A DNA stretch of 64,000 nucleotides from Allokutzneria oryzae (lineage in GTDB: Bacteria; Actinomycetota; Actinomycetes; Mycobacteriales; Pseudonocardiaceae), in assembly GCF_042429765.1 (NCBI RefSeq), contig NZ_JBHLZU010000018.1, forward strand, positions 62,001 to 126,000. The letters are read 5' to 3'. Position 1 is the stretch's first letter; every line of letters begins with the position of its first letter. The notes below the pieces were generated by a model. The model was not told the DNA's origin. It did no database searches and saw only the letters and a list, made by a program, of their open reading frames with translations. Below, in pieces: positions 33,507 through 42,949 of the stretch. Both the position numbers and the translations under genes were made by a program.

Positions 33507-35363
33507 GTGGTGGACGCGACCGACGGGTTCCTCGCCAACCTCACGGCCGCGGCGAAGGCGAAGAGCCCCCTGAGCCGGACGGACCTGGCCGCTCTCGCCC
33601 AGAGCGACGACCCCGCGGCCTTCCGCAAGATCGGCAGGGCGCTCAGGTCGGCAACGGCGGAGGACGCCGGGCTGACCGCGCCGAAGGTCGGGGTGCTGGC
33701 CACCTACACGGTCGGCCCGCTTGAGCACATCCTGCGCGCCGGACTGGCCGCGGGAGGGATGCTGCCGACGTTCACCGTCGGCGACTACGCCTCGTTCGAC
33801 CTGACCCTCTCGCGGTCGGACGACCCGCTCTTCGACGCGGGCCAGGACGTGCTGTTCTGCACCCTGGACTCCTCCTACTTCCTGCCGAAGGACTGGAGCG
33901 GCAGCGATGTCGACGCGCTGACCTCCTTCATCACCGAGCGCGTCCAGGCACTGCGCGGCCTGCTGGCCGACGTGGTCACGCGCGGCAAGACGACCGTGCT
34001 CACGCACACCGTGCCGCTGCCAGCCGTGGTGCGCGACGGCCTGGTCAGCTGGCAGGGCCGGGCGAAGGTCAGCCGCTGCTGGGCGCAGCTCAACGCCGCG
34101 ATCCTGGAGCTGGCCGAGGAGCACTCGACGATCGCCGTCGCCGACTTCGTCAGCGCGCTCGCCGACGAGGCCGTCGCCGCGCAGGACGACCGGCTGCTGC
34201 GCTTCGCCGACCTGCCCTACACCGACGCCGCGCTGCTGGTGCTCGCCCGCGAGGTGCGGCGGTTCCTCCAGGCCAAGACCGGGCTCTCCCGCAAGGTGCT
34301 CGCGCTCGACCTCGACAACACCCAGTGGGGCGGGGTCCTCGGCGAGGTCGGCGCCGCCGGCGTGGAGCTGGGTGGGCTGTACCCCGGGAACTCCTACAAG
34401 GAGCTCCAGCGCAGCGTGCTGCGGCTGCGCGACCAGGGCGTGATCCTGGCGCTGGCGAGCAAGAACGACGCCGACCACGTCGAGTCGGCGCTGACCGAGC
34501 ACCCCGAGGTGCTGCTGCGGCCGGAGATGTTCTCCGCCAGCGCGGTCAACTGGTCGCCGAAGTCCGGCAACCTCAAGGCGATGGCCGCGCAGCTGAGCCT
34601 GTCGCCGAACTCGTTCGTGTTCATGGACGACTCGCGGTTCGAGCGCGGTGAGGTCGCCGCGGCCCTGCCAGAAGTCATGGTCATCGCTGCCGACGGCGAC
34701 CCTGCCTACCTGGTCCGGAACCTGTTGCGCGGCGGCTGGTTCGACACGCTGGAGCTGACCGACACCGACCGCAAGCGGCCCGGTCTCTACAAGGCCCGCG
34801 CGGAGCGGGGCACCTTCGCCGAGGGCTTCGGTTCCGCCGAGGACTACCTGCGCGCCCTTGAGGTCGTGGTGACCATCGCCGAGGCCACGCCGTTCGACGT
34901 GCCCCGGATCGCGCAGATGGCCGCGCGCACCAACCAGTTCAACCTCACCGGCCTGCGCTACGACCAGGCAGAGACCACCACCATGGCGGACAGCGCCGAC
35001 CACGTGGTGCTGTCCTGCTCGGTTGCCGACCGGTTCGGCGACGAGGGCATGGTCGGCGCGGCGTGGGTGCGCACCTCCGAGGACGCGTGGGAGGTGCTCA
35101 ACCTCGTGATGAGCTGCCGGGTCCTCGGCAGGGGCGTCGAGCAGGCCATGGTCGGCTGGCTGGCCAGGCAGGCGAAGAAGGCCGGAGTGCCGACGCTGCG
35201 CGGGAACTTCACGCCGTCGGCCCGCAACGGGGTCTCGGCGAAGCTGTGGTCGCAGTCGGGCTTCGAGCTCGTCGGCGAACGGGACGAGACCAAGGTCTAC
35301 GAGCTGGCCGTGGACGGCGCCGCCGACCTCGTCCCCGATTCGATCCAACTCAAGGAGAAGTGA
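33507..35363 (+). CDS. FkbH-like HAD-IIIC protein (glyceryl-ACP synthase-like)
   Basis: A 618-residue protein. Residues about 1-240 are an N-terminal SGNH-like region. The central HAD-IIIC domain carries LALDLDNTQWGGVLGE (nucleophile DxD near 260), LALASKNDADHV and FMDDSRFERGEV. It is followed by ARTNQFNLT and a GNAT-like C-terminal part with MSCRVLGRGVEQAM. This is the complete FkbH layout: a family that dephosphorylates 1,3-bisphosphoglycerate and loads a glyceryl unit on an ACP. GTG start, 7 bp before the ACP gene, so the carrier is encoded immediately downstream. It is usually found in polyketide clusters making methoxymalonyl-ACP or tetronates, but no PKS is present here. Confidence 0.9.
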   Translation: MVDATDGFLANLTAAAKAKSPLSRTDLAALAQSDDPAAFRKIGRALRSATAEDAGLTAPKVGVLATYTVGPLEHILRAGLAAGGMLPTFTVGDYASFDLTLSRSDDPLFDAGQDVLFCTLDSSYFLPKDWSGSDVDALTSFITERVQALRGLLADVVTRGKTTVLTHTVPLPAVVRDGLVSWQGRAKVSRCWAQLNAAILELAEEHSTIAVADFVSALADEAVAAQDDRLLRFADLPYTDAALLVLAREVRRFLQAKTGLSRKVLALDLDNTQWGGVLGEVGAAGVELGGLYPGNSYKELQRSVLRLRDQGVILALASKNDADHVESALTEHPEVLLRPEMFSASAVNWSPKSGNLKAMAAQLSLSPNSFVFMDDSRFERGEVAAALPEVMVIAADGDPAYLVRNLLRGGWFDTLELTDTDRKRPGLYKARAERGTFAEGFGSAEDYLRALEVVVTIAEATPFDVPRIAQMAARTNQFNLTGLRYDQAETTTMADSADHVVLSCSVADRFGDEGMVGAAWVRTSEDAWEVLNLVMSCRVLGRGVEQAMVGWLARQAKKAGVPTLRGNFTPSARNGVSAKLWSQSGFELVGERDETKVYELAVDGAADLVPDSIQLKEK

Positions 35364-35370
35364 CGAAGTC

Positions 35371-35616
35371 ATGGCGGAGACGCAGTCGGTGACCGACGGG
35401 GTTCTGGACATCCTGGAGGACGTTCTGGAGATCCCGCGCGCGGACCTCCAGGCCCACCCGACCCTCCGTGACCACGAGAACTGGGACAGCATGGGCGCGC
35501 TGGAGATCCTGTCCCAGGTGGAGAGCCGCTACGGCGTGCAGCTCGACCTGCGCGAGTTCAACTCGGCGAAGACCGTCGACGAGCTGGCCGCGGCCGTGAG
35601 CGCGGGGATGAAGTAG
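35371..35616 (+). CDS. Acyl carrier protein
   Basis: An 81-residue four-helix carrier with the phosphopantetheine serine in WDSMGALEIL (Ser40). It is acidic, of normal length, and lies between the FkbH-like protein and a VOC protein. The probable role is to carry the glyceryl or derived acyl unit made by FkbH. The stop codon abuts the next start (TAG-TTG). Confidence 0.93.
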   Translation: MAETQSVTDGVLDILEDVLEIPRADLQAHPTLRDHENWDSMGALEILSQVESRYGVQLDLREFNSAKTVDELAAAVSAGMK

Positions 35617-36051
35617 TTGATCCTCGGAATCGACCACGTCGGTGTCGCGGTCAAGGACCCCGAGGCCGCGGGCAAGCTGCTGACCGCCCTGGGCATGGCC
35701 CAGGGCGAGACCGGCACCGCGGATGAGTACGGCGTCGCCTGTGAGTTCTGGGGTCTGTCCGGCAAGCCGGACGAGGTCGCGGTGGAGCTGGTCTCACCGA
35801 CCCGCGAGGACTCCTCGGTGCAGTCGCAGCTGGCCAAGAAGGGCCCCGGCGCGTACCACATCGCGCTGGAGGTCGACGACATCGCGGCGGAGATGACCAG
35901 GCTGCGCTCGCAGGGCTTCGTCCAGCTCGACGCCGAGCCGTGCGCGGGCGCCCGCGAAGGCATGCGGGTCGCCTTCTTCTACCTGGGCCGAGCGGCGGGC
36001 TTCCTCATCGAACTCGTCCAGTACGACACCCCCCGCCGCACCACCTCTTGA
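35617..36051 (+). CDS. VOC-family protein (methylmalonyl-CoA epimerase/glyoxalase-like)
   Basis: A 144-residue vicinal-oxygen-chelate protein with two beta-alpha-beta-beta-beta repeats. Candidate metal ligands are His7 (GIDHVGVAV), the Glu of EVAVELVSP, the His of AYHIALEV and the Glu of FLIELVQY. Closest in pattern to methylmalonyl-CoA epimerases and lactoylglutathione lyases. The TTG start directly follows the ACP stop, implying coupled translation. In this operon it may epimerise, dehydrate or isomerise the ACP-bound acyl unit. A 62-bp hairpin begins at the base after its stop. Confidence 0.85.
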   Translation: MILGIDHVGVAVKDPEAAGKLLTALGMAQGETGTADEYGVACEFWGLSGKPDEVAVELVSPTREDSSVQSQLAKKGPGAYHIALEVDDIAAEMTRLRSQGFVQLDAEPCAGAREGMRVAFFYLGRAAGFLIELVQYDTPRRTTS

Positions 36052-36113
36052 GCCATTCGCGGGCTTATGGACCTCTGAGCGCGCTCGCGAAGGTCCATAA
36101 GCCCGCGAATGGC
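36052..36113. repeat. 62-bp hairpin repeat, copy B
   Basis: Perfect 23-bp arms (36052-36074 and 36091-36113) identical to copy A, with a different 16-nt loop. It starts immediately after the VOC stop and ends one base before the convergent lacI stop, so it serves as a shared 3' end for two convergent genes. Confidence 0.92.
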
Positions 36114-36114
36114 G

Positions 36115-37143
36115 TCAGGGTGCGGGTGGGGCGGTGGACTCGCGCACGACCAGGCGGGGGCGGAAGACGCGGCTGTAGGTGCCCGAGGACCGGCGGCCGC
36201 CCGGGGTGAGTCGTTGGACGAGCTCGTCCACCGCGGCGCGGGCCATCTCCGCGATCGGCTGGGCGAGCGTGGTCAACGCGGGCGTGCAGTAGGCCGCCAG
36301 CGGGATGTCGTCGAAGCCCACGATCGACATCTGCGTCGGCACCGTGAGGCCACGCCGGTGCGACTCCCGCATCGCGCCGAGCGCCATGTGGTCCGACGAG
36401 CAGATCACCGCGGTGGGGGCGGCAGCGGAGTCCAGCAACGTCGCCATCGCCGCGGCGCCGCCTTCCGCACCGTACGGGGCGTGCGCGACCAGGTTCTCGT
36501 CCGCGCTCAGCCCCGCCTCCTCCAACGCAGCGGCCCAGCCCGCGCGCTTCAGCCGCGTCGGCAGCGACCTCGCCGGTCCGCACACGAAGCCGATGCGCTT
36601 GTGGCCCAGCTCCACCAGGTGCCGCGTCGCGAGATAACCCGCGACCTGTTCGTCCACGGTCACGTCGGGGACGTCCAGCCCGGGGGCTCCGCCGTTGACG
36701 AAGACCATCTGCACCCCGTCGGCCAGCAGCCGCGAGTAGTAGGTCTCCCCGCCCGCTTCGACGTTCGTTATCTCCGGGGACACGAAGACCATGCCCTCGA
36801 CGCCACGGGCGAGCAGCATCCGGACGTACTCCTCCTCGCGCAGCGCCCAGCCCTCGGAGCGGGTGTTGCACAGCAGCGAGGAGTACCCGGCGAGCGAGGC
36901 GCGCGTCTCCAGCGCCTCCGCGTAGGCCGGGAAGATCGGGTTCGACAGCTCCGGCACCAGCAGGCCGATCACGCCGGTGCGCTGCAGGGCGCCCAGCCCG
37001 CGCGGGCTGTACGGCAGCTCCCCCAGCACTTCCAGCACCCGGCGCCTGGTCGCCTCGTTGACACCGGCGCGCCGGTTCAGCACCCGGCTCACCGTCGAGA
37101 TGCTCACGCCGGCGGCATTGGCGATCTCGGCAAGACCCGCCAC
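36115..37143 (-). CDS. LacI-family regulator of the maltose-type ABC operon (2)
   Basis: A 342-residue repressor with the helix-turn-helix at the extreme N-terminus (LAEIANAAGVSISTVSRVLNRRAGVNEATRRRV, residues 4-36), followed by VIGLLVPELSNPIFPAYAEALE and a complete effector domain ending with ALTTLAQPIAEMARAAVDELV. GTG start 37143. It is divergent from the maltose-type binding protein gene 252 bp away and is the natural candidate to control it; two GCAA-N4-TTGC palindromes lie in between. Confidence 0.93.
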   Translation of the reverse strand: MAGLAEIANAAGVSISTVSRVLNRRAGVNEATRRRVLEVLGELPYSPRGLGALQRTGVIGLLVPELSNPIFPAYAEALETRASLAGYSSLLCNTRSEGWALREEEYVRMLLARGVEGMVFVSPEITNVEAGGETYYSRLLADGVQMVFVNGGAPGLDVPDVTVDEQVAGYLATRHLVELGHKRIGFVCGPARSLPTRLKRAGWAAALEEAGLSADENLVAHAPYGAEGGAAAMATLLDSAAAPTAVICSSDHMALGAMRESHRRGLTVPTQMSIVGFDDIPLAAYCTPALTTLAQPIAEMARAAVDELVQRLTPGGRRSSGTYSRVFRPRLVVRESTAPPAP

Positions 37144-37203
37144 GCGCCCCTCCGCTTCCTAGCCCGCGTCCCCAGACCTGACGCGCCTAGCCTGCCGATC
37201 ACA

Positions 37204-37215
37204 GCAAGTTTTTGC
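37204..37215. promoter_or_regulatory. Candidate LacI operator, upstream site
   Basis: GCAA-GTTT-TTGC palindrome between lacI (2) and the ABC operon. The same GCAA-N4-TTGC form recurs at 37323. It lies 62 bp upstream of the candidate -35 at 37277. Confidence 0.5.
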
Positions 37216-37276
37216 AATGCCCTGAAGAATGTTGCAGTGAATGTTGGCCCGTTACGGCTTGGTTACGCGACAACTC

Positions 37277-37304
37277 TTGACCAAACAGGGCTTCCGGGTA
37301 TGAA
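37277..37304 (+). promoter_or_regulatory. Candidate promoter of the maltose-type ABC operon
   Basis: TTGACC (37277-37282) and TATGAA (37299-37304) separated by 16 bp resemble a housekeeping promoter. The start codon lies about 90 bp downstream, leaving room for the operator at 37323. Confidence 0.5.
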
Positions 37305-37322
37305 ATCCGCGTCATCCTCAAC

Positions 37323-37334
37323 GCAAAAGCTTGC
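37323..37334. promoter_or_regulatory. Candidate LacI operator, downstream site
   Basis: GCAA-AAGC-TTGC palindrome, about 20 bp downstream of the candidate -10, where repressor binding would block transcription. Confidence 0.5.
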
Positions 37335-37395
37335 AGAAGCTGACCCGCCTGCCGCCGTCAGGACGCGCAGGTACACGGAGGGAACGACAGCAACG

Positions 37396-38655
37396 ATGCG
37401 ACGCACACCCCTCGCGAAGAACCTCATCCGGGCCGCCGCGCTGACCGCGGCCGGCGCGCTCGCCCTGACCGCCTGCGGCGGTGGCTCCGGCGGCAACGCC
37501 AACAAGATCGTTTTCTGGGACACCAGTGGTCCCAACGAGCACTCGGTGTTCAAGAAGCTCGCCGAGGACTGCGGCACCAAGGGCGGCTACCAGGTGCAGC
37601 CCGAGCAGGTCGCCTTCGACCAGGCCCGCAGCAACTACAAGACCAACGCGCAGGGCGGGCAGGGCCCCGACGTCTTCCGCGCCGAGGTCGCCTGGGTCGC
37701 CGAGTTCGCCAAGAACGGCCTGATCCAGGACCTCTCCGCGACCGACCTGGCCAAGGACAGCGCGGACTACCTCGACGTGGCGGTCGGCTCCAACTCCTAC
37801 GAGGGCAAGACCTACGGCGTTCCGCAGGTCACCGACACCCTCGGCCTGCTCTACAACAAGAAGATGCTGGCCGACGCCGGTGTGCAGCCGCCGAAGACAT
37901 GGGACGAGGTCAAGGCCGCGGCCGCGAAGCTCGGCGACAAGACCCTCTTCATCAACAACGACGCGTACTACGCGCTGCCGTTCATCTACGGCGACGGCGG
38001 TGACCTGGTCGACACCTCCGCGAAGAAGATCACCGTGAACTCCGCCGCCTCGGTCAAGGGCGTGGAGACCGCGAAGGCGCTGCTGGACGCGAAGGCCGCG
38101 CAGACCGCGCAGGACCCCAGCAACTCCTACAACAACATGAAGGCCGCGTTCTCCTCCGGCCAGGTCGCCATGATCATCGACGGCCCCTGGGCCGTGGTGG
38201 ACATCCTCAAGAGCGACGCGTTCAAGGACGCGTCGAACCTCGGCATCGCCCCGGTCCCCGGCGCCGCCGCTGGCAAGGGCTCGGGTCCGGTCGGCGGGCA
38301 CAACTACGTGATCCGCCAGGGCACCAAGGCCAAGGACAACGCGATCAAGTTCATCCAGTGCATGAGCGGCGTCGAGTCCCAGACCACCATCGCCAAGGAG
38401 CTCGGCCTGCTGCCCACCCGCAAGGCCGTCTACGACAACGCCGACGTCAAGTCGCAGGCCGTGGTCACCGGCTTCTCCGAGGCCATCAAGTCGGCGCACG
38501 CCCGCGCCTGGATCCCCGAGGGCGGCCAGCTCTTCGACCCGCTGAAGATCGGCTACGCCGACGTCCTCTCCGGCAAGAAGACCGCGAAGGCGGCGATGGA
38601 CGAGGTCGCCAAGACCTACAAGGACCAGGTCGTCAAGGAGTACTCGCAGGGCTGA
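37396..38655 (+). CDS. Maltose/oligosaccharide ABC substrate-binding lipoprotein
   Basis: A 419-residue lipoprotein (signal MRRTPLAKNLIRAAAL..., lipobox LTAC with Cys at about 26). MalE-like segments are visible: KIVFWDTSGPNEHS, GPDVFRAEVAWVAEFAKNGLIQDL, TYGVPQVTDTLGLLYNKKML and FSSGQVAMIIDGPWAV. These match maltose/maltodextrin-binding proteins of actinobacteria better than the binding protein at 754. Permeases follow after a strong intercistronic hairpin. Confidence 0.93.
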   Translation: MRRTPLAKNLIRAAALTAAGALALTACGGGSGGNANKIVFWDTSGPNEHSVFKKLAEDCGTKGGYQVQPEQVAFDQARSNYKTNAQGGQGPDVFRAEVAWVAEFAKNGLIQDLSATDLAKDSADYLDVAVGSNSYEGKTYGVPQVTDTLGLLYNKKMLADAGVQPPKTWDEVKAAAAKLGDKTLFINNDAYYALPFIYGDGGDLVDTSAKKITVNSAASVKGVETAKALLDAKAAQTAQDPSNSYNNMKAAFSSGQVAMIIDGPWAVVDILKSDAFKDASNLGIAPVPGAAAGKGSGPVGGHNYVIRQGTKAKDNAIKFIQCMSGVESQTTIAKELGLLPTRKAVYDNADVKSQAVVTGFSEAIKSAHARAWIPEGGQLFDPLKIGYADVLSGKKTAKAAMDEVAKTYKDQVVKEYSQG

Positions 38656-38661
38656 TCGGAC

Positions 38662-38689
38662 AGGGCGCCCCTCACATGAGGGGCGCCCT
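38662..38689 (+). terminator. Intercistronic hairpin after the binding-protein gene
   Basis: Perfect 12-bp stem (agggcgcccctc/gaggggcgccct) with a 4-nt loop, 7 bases after the binding-protein stop. Such hairpins commonly give more binding protein than permease by partial termination or mRNA protection. Confidence 0.7.
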
Positions 38690-38715
38690 CCCGTTCTTGG
38701 ACACAGGAGTCGAGA

Positions 38716-39633
38716 GTGCGAGGGTTCTTCAGCCGGCACTGGTACGCCTACGCGATGGTGCTGCCCGCCGTGATCGTGACGGGCGTGCTGGTGATCCTGC
38801 CGCTGGTGCAGGGCGCCTTCTACAGCTTCACCAACATCAACGAGTCGAACATCGCCAACCCGGTGCTCGACCGCCCGGCGAGCTACGAGTTCACCGGCTT
38901 GGAGAACTACGCGAACGTCCTCAGCGGTGACGCGTCCTACGGCGGGTTCTGGGCGATCCTGCTGCGCACGCTGATCTGGACCTTCGCCTGCGTGTTCCTG
39001 CACTTCGTGATCGGCCTCGGGCTGGCGATGCTGCTCAACCGCCCGATGCGCGGCCGCGGGGTCTACCGGGTGCTGCTGATCCTGCCGTGGGCGGTGCCCG
39101 CGTTCATCAGCGCCTTCGCCTGGAAGTACATGTTCAACGCGCAGTACGGGATCATCAACCAGGTCCTGCGCGCGCTCGGTCTTCCGGACCCGGTGTGGCT
39201 GGGCCAGTCCGACCTCGCGCTGGTCGCGGTCATCCTGGTCAACGTCTGGCTCGGCGTGCCGTTCATGATGGTCTCCATCCTCGGCGGCCTGCAGTCGATC
39301 CCGAGCTCGCTCTACGAGGCGGCGGAGATCGACGGCGCCAGCGCGTGGCAGAAGTTCCGCAACGTGACCATGCCCGGGCTGCGCTCGGTGTCCAGCACGG
39401 TGATCCTGCTCGGCACCATCTGGACCTTCAACATGTTCGCGGTGGTCTACCTGATCACCGGCATCAACCCGAACACGCGGCTGCTGATCACCTACGCCTT
39501 CGAGCGCTTCTTCAACGGCGCCTCGCGGGACTACGCCATCGCGTCGACCTACGGCGTGCTGATCCTGTCCGTGCTGCTGGTGTTCGCTTCCGTCTACCGC
39601 CGGGCGCTGCGCCGGCAGGGTGAGGTGTGGTGA
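38716..39633 (+). CDS. Maltose-type ABC permease (MalF)
   Basis: A 305-residue membrane protein with GTG start and six predicted helices. The EAA loop is LYEAAEIDGASAWQKFRNVTMP (about 196-217). Segments such as LILPWAVPAFISAFAWKYMFN are typical of MalF proteins. The stop codon overlaps the start of the next permease by one base (TGATG). Confidence 0.93.
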   Translation: MRGFFSRHWYAYAMVLPAVIVTGVLVILPLVQGAFYSFTNINESNIANPVLDRPASYEFTGLENYANVLSGDASYGGFWAILLRTLIWTFACVFLHFVIGLGLAMLLNRPMRGRGVYRVLLILPWAVPAFISAFAWKYMFNAQYGIINQVLRALGLPDPVWLGQSDLALVAVILVNVWLGVPFMMVSILGGLQSIPSSLYEAAEIDGASAWQKFRNVTMPGLRSVSSTVILLGTIWTFNMFAVVYLITGINPNTRLLITYAFERFFNGASRDYAIASTYGVLILSVLLVFASVYRRALRRQGEVW

Positions 39634-40535
39634 TGAGCCTCGACGCCGCTTCCATCAAGGCGACGGAGAACGTCGCGGCCGCAAGACCCATGGGCAGGGC
39701 GAAGCGCTCCCGGCTGGCCAGCGCCGGCCTGCACGGCGCGCTCGTGTTCGCCTCGCTGATCGCCGTCTTCCCGGTGTTCTGGGTCTTCATCACCTCGTTG
39801 AAGCCCGACGCCAAGGCAGCGGAGACAACGCCGACGCTGTTCAACGACTCCAGCTTCGACAACTACACGAGCATCCTCTCCGGCGAGAAGGGCTCGTTCC
39901 TGGCGTGGTTCGCCAACTCCGCGGTGATCGCGATCCTCACGACGGTCATCTCGGTGTTCCTGTCGGCCACCGCCGCCTACGCGGTGAGCCGGTTCCGCTT
40001 CCCCGGCCACCGGGGAATGATGATGTCGTTCCTGTTGATCCAGATGTTCCCGTTCGCGGTTCTGATCGTGCCGCTCTACAACATCCTGCTGATGTTGGGA
40101 CTCCAGGGCACGAGTTTCGGATTGGTATTGGTCTACTGCACGACCGCCGTTCCGTTCTGCGCGTACATGCTCAAGGGCTACTTCGACGCGATCCCGCGCG
40201 ACATCGACGAGGCGGGCCGGATCGACGGGCTCTCGGCGTTCTCGGTCTTCTGGCGGCTGGTCCTGCCGCTGTCCAAGCCGGGCGTGGCGGTGACCGCGTT
40301 CTACGCGTTCCTCACCGCATGGGGCGAGGTCGCCTTCGCCTCGGCGTTCCTGTCGGCGTCGGACGAGTCCAAGACGCTGGCGGTCGGGCTCCAGGTGTTC
40401 GTCCAGCAGAACCGGACGGAGTGGGGCCACCTCGCGGCCGCCTCGATCCTGGTCGCCATTCCCGCGGTAATCGTCTTCTACCTGGTCCAGAAATTCCTCG
40501 TTGCCGGGCTTGCCTCAGGAGCTGTGAAGGGGTAG
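39633..40535 (+). CDS. Maltose-type ABC permease (MalG)
   Basis: A 300-residue membrane protein; ATG 39633 is chosen for its one-base coupling with the upstream stop, although GTG 39627 is in frame. EAA loop PRDIDEAGRIDGLSAFSVFWRLVLP and the C-terminal KFLVAGLASGAVKG are MalG hallmarks. It is 124 bp upstream of the ATPase gene. Confidence 0.93.
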   Translation: MSLDAASIKATENVAAARPMGRAKRSRLASAGLHGALVFASLIAVFPVFWVFITSLKPDAKAAETTPTLFNDSSFDNYTSILSGEKGSFLAWFANSAVIAILTTVISVFLSATAAYAVSRFRFPGHRGMMMSFLLIQMFPFAVLIVPLYNILLMLGLQGTSFGLVLVYCTTAVPFCAYMLKGYFDAIPRDIDEAGRIDGLSAFSVFWRLVLPLSKPGVAVTAFYAFLTAWGEVAFASAFLSASDESKTLAVGLQVFVQQNRTEWGHLAAASILVAIPAVIVFYLVQKFLVAGLASGAVKG

Positions 40536-40659
40536 AGGCCTCGGACACACTCGGTAATTGGTCTGTACCTTTACCGTTTCGGTGTCACTCCGGGGGCTGA
40601 CGGAATCGTTCTGAACAGTTACCTTGACGTATCCCGCAGCACAGTGAAAGGGACCACAC

Positions 40660-41760
<1,101 letters not shown>

Positions 41761-41786
41761 CCTCCAGCGTCTATCGCATCACAATT

Positions 41787-41822
41787 CCGGCCCCCGTCCG
41801 CCTCGAGGTGGACGGGGGCCGG
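41787..41822 (+). terminator. Terminator of the maltose-type ABC operon
   Basis: Perfect 13-bp arms (ccggcccccgtcc/ggacgggggccgg) with a 10-nt loop that itself contains cctcgagg. Placed 26 bp after the ATPase stop. Confidence 0.85.
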
Positions 41823-41845
41823 TCTCGTACTTCTAAAGTGAACTC

Positions 41846-41862
41846 GACAACGGTTTCCATTA
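41846..41862. promoter_or_regulatory. Candidate Zur-type box upstream of znuA-like gene
   Basis: The sequence gacaacggtttccatta resembles actinobacterial Zur operators (A-rich half, central CGGTTT, ttccatt half on the reverse strand). It lies 30-50 bp before the start codon of a zinc-type binding protein. Resemblance judged by eye only. Confidence 0.45.
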
Positions 41863-41893
41863 CCTGATCGAGCGTCGCCTAGGAGTGCCGTCC

Positions 41894-42859
41894 ATGACCA
41901 TCCGTAGCTCTCGGCTCACCGCCGCGCTGGCCGGGCTGACCGCCACCGCGCTCGTGCTCACCGGTTGCGGCGGCGGCACGCCCCAGTCCCCGGCCACCAC
42001 CGCGACCGGCAAGATCAAGGTCGTCGCCTCCACCGATGTGTGGGGCAGCGTGGCCAGGTCGGTCGGCGGCGAGGAGGTCGAGGTCAGGGCGCTCATCTCC
42101 GGCGGTGGGGTGGACCCGCACTCCTACCAGGTCACCCCGGCCGACAGCGCCGCGGTGAAGAACGCGGGACTGGTCCTGGTCAACGGCGGCGGCTACGACG
42201 ACGCCATCGGCAAGCTGGTCCCGCAGGACAAGCTGCTGATCGAGGCGGCCAAGCTCGACGAGCACCTCAACGAGACCAAGCCGGACAACCCCGCCGAGAA
42301 GGACGAGCACGGCCACTCGCACGGCAACGGCGAGCACAACGAGCACGTCTGGTACGAGCTGGACACGGTCAGCAAGGTGGCCGACGAGCTCGCCGGTCGC
42401 CTCGGCGACCTCAAGCCGGACGCGCGGGCGAAGTTCACCGCGAACGCCGACAAGTTCAAGAACGAGGTGGGCGCGCTCGACAAGCGCGTGCACGCCTTCG
42501 GCGAGGCCAACAAGGGCGCCAAGGTGATCGCGACCGAGCCGGTCGCGGCCAACCTGATCAGCCACGCGGGCCTGGAGGACGTGACTCCGGAGCAGTTCAG
42601 CAAGGCCGTCGAGGAGGGCAACGACCCGCCGGCCGCCGCGGTCGCGGAGATGGAGAAGCTGATCACCGGCAAGCAGGCGGCGCTGCTGATCTACAACCCG
42701 CAGACCGAGTCCGGCGTGACCAAGCAGGTGAAGGCCAAGGCCGCCGCGGCGGGCCTGCCGGTCGTGGAGTTGACTGAAACGCTGCCCGAGGGCAAGAACT
42801 ACCAGCAGTGGATGAGCGACCAGGTCGACGCCCTCGCCAAGGCCCTGCCCAAGCACTGA
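41894..42859 (+). CDS. Zinc/manganese ABC substrate-binding lipoprotein
   Basis: A 321-residue cluster A-I metal-binding protein. The lipobox is VLTGC with Cys about residue 25 from ATG 41894. Metal-ligand positions typical of the family are visible: VDPHSYQ and HVWYELDTVSKVADEL. A His-rich flexible loop (DEHGHSHGNGEHNEH, about 137-151) favours zinc. The start at 41894 lies 9 bp after AGGAG; GTG 41885 is an alternative. Followed by a 62-bp hairpin and then the cognate ATPase and permease. Confidence 0.9.
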   Translation: MTIRSSRLTAALAGLTATALVLTGCGGGTPQSPATTATGKIKVVASTDVWGSVARSVGGEEVEVRALISGGGVDPHSYQVTPADSAAVKNAGLVLVNGGGYDDAIGKLVPQDKLLIEAAKLDEHLNETKPDNPAEKDEHGHSHGNGEHNEHVWYELDTVSKVADELAGRLGDLKPDARAKFTANADKFKNEVGALDKRVHAFGEANKGAKVIATEPVAANLISHAGLEDVTPEQFSKAVEEGNDPPAAAVAEMEKLITGKQAALLIYNPQTESGVTKQVKAKAAAAGLPVVELTETLPEGKNYQQWMSDQVDALAKALPKH

Positions 42860-42873
42860 AGCACTGAGAAAGC

Positions 42874-42935
42874 GCCATTCGCGGGCTTAAGGACGTCTCC
42901 GGAGCTCCGAACAGGTCCATAAGCCCGCGAATGGC
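42874..42935. repeat. 62-bp hairpin repeat, copy C
   Basis: Same 62-bp frame as copies A, B and D; the left arm has two substitutions (cttaaggacgt for cttatggacct) so the stem is imperfect at its inner end, while the right arm is intact. It lies between the znuA-like gene and its ATPase, in tandem orientation. Confidence 0.88.
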
Positions 42936-42949
42936 CACAGGAGGACAGC

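Noticed and set aside
37318..37336. HindIII-like aagctt palindrome as a separate operator
   Set aside because: It is contained in the GCAA-N4-TTGC site already listed and has no independent support.
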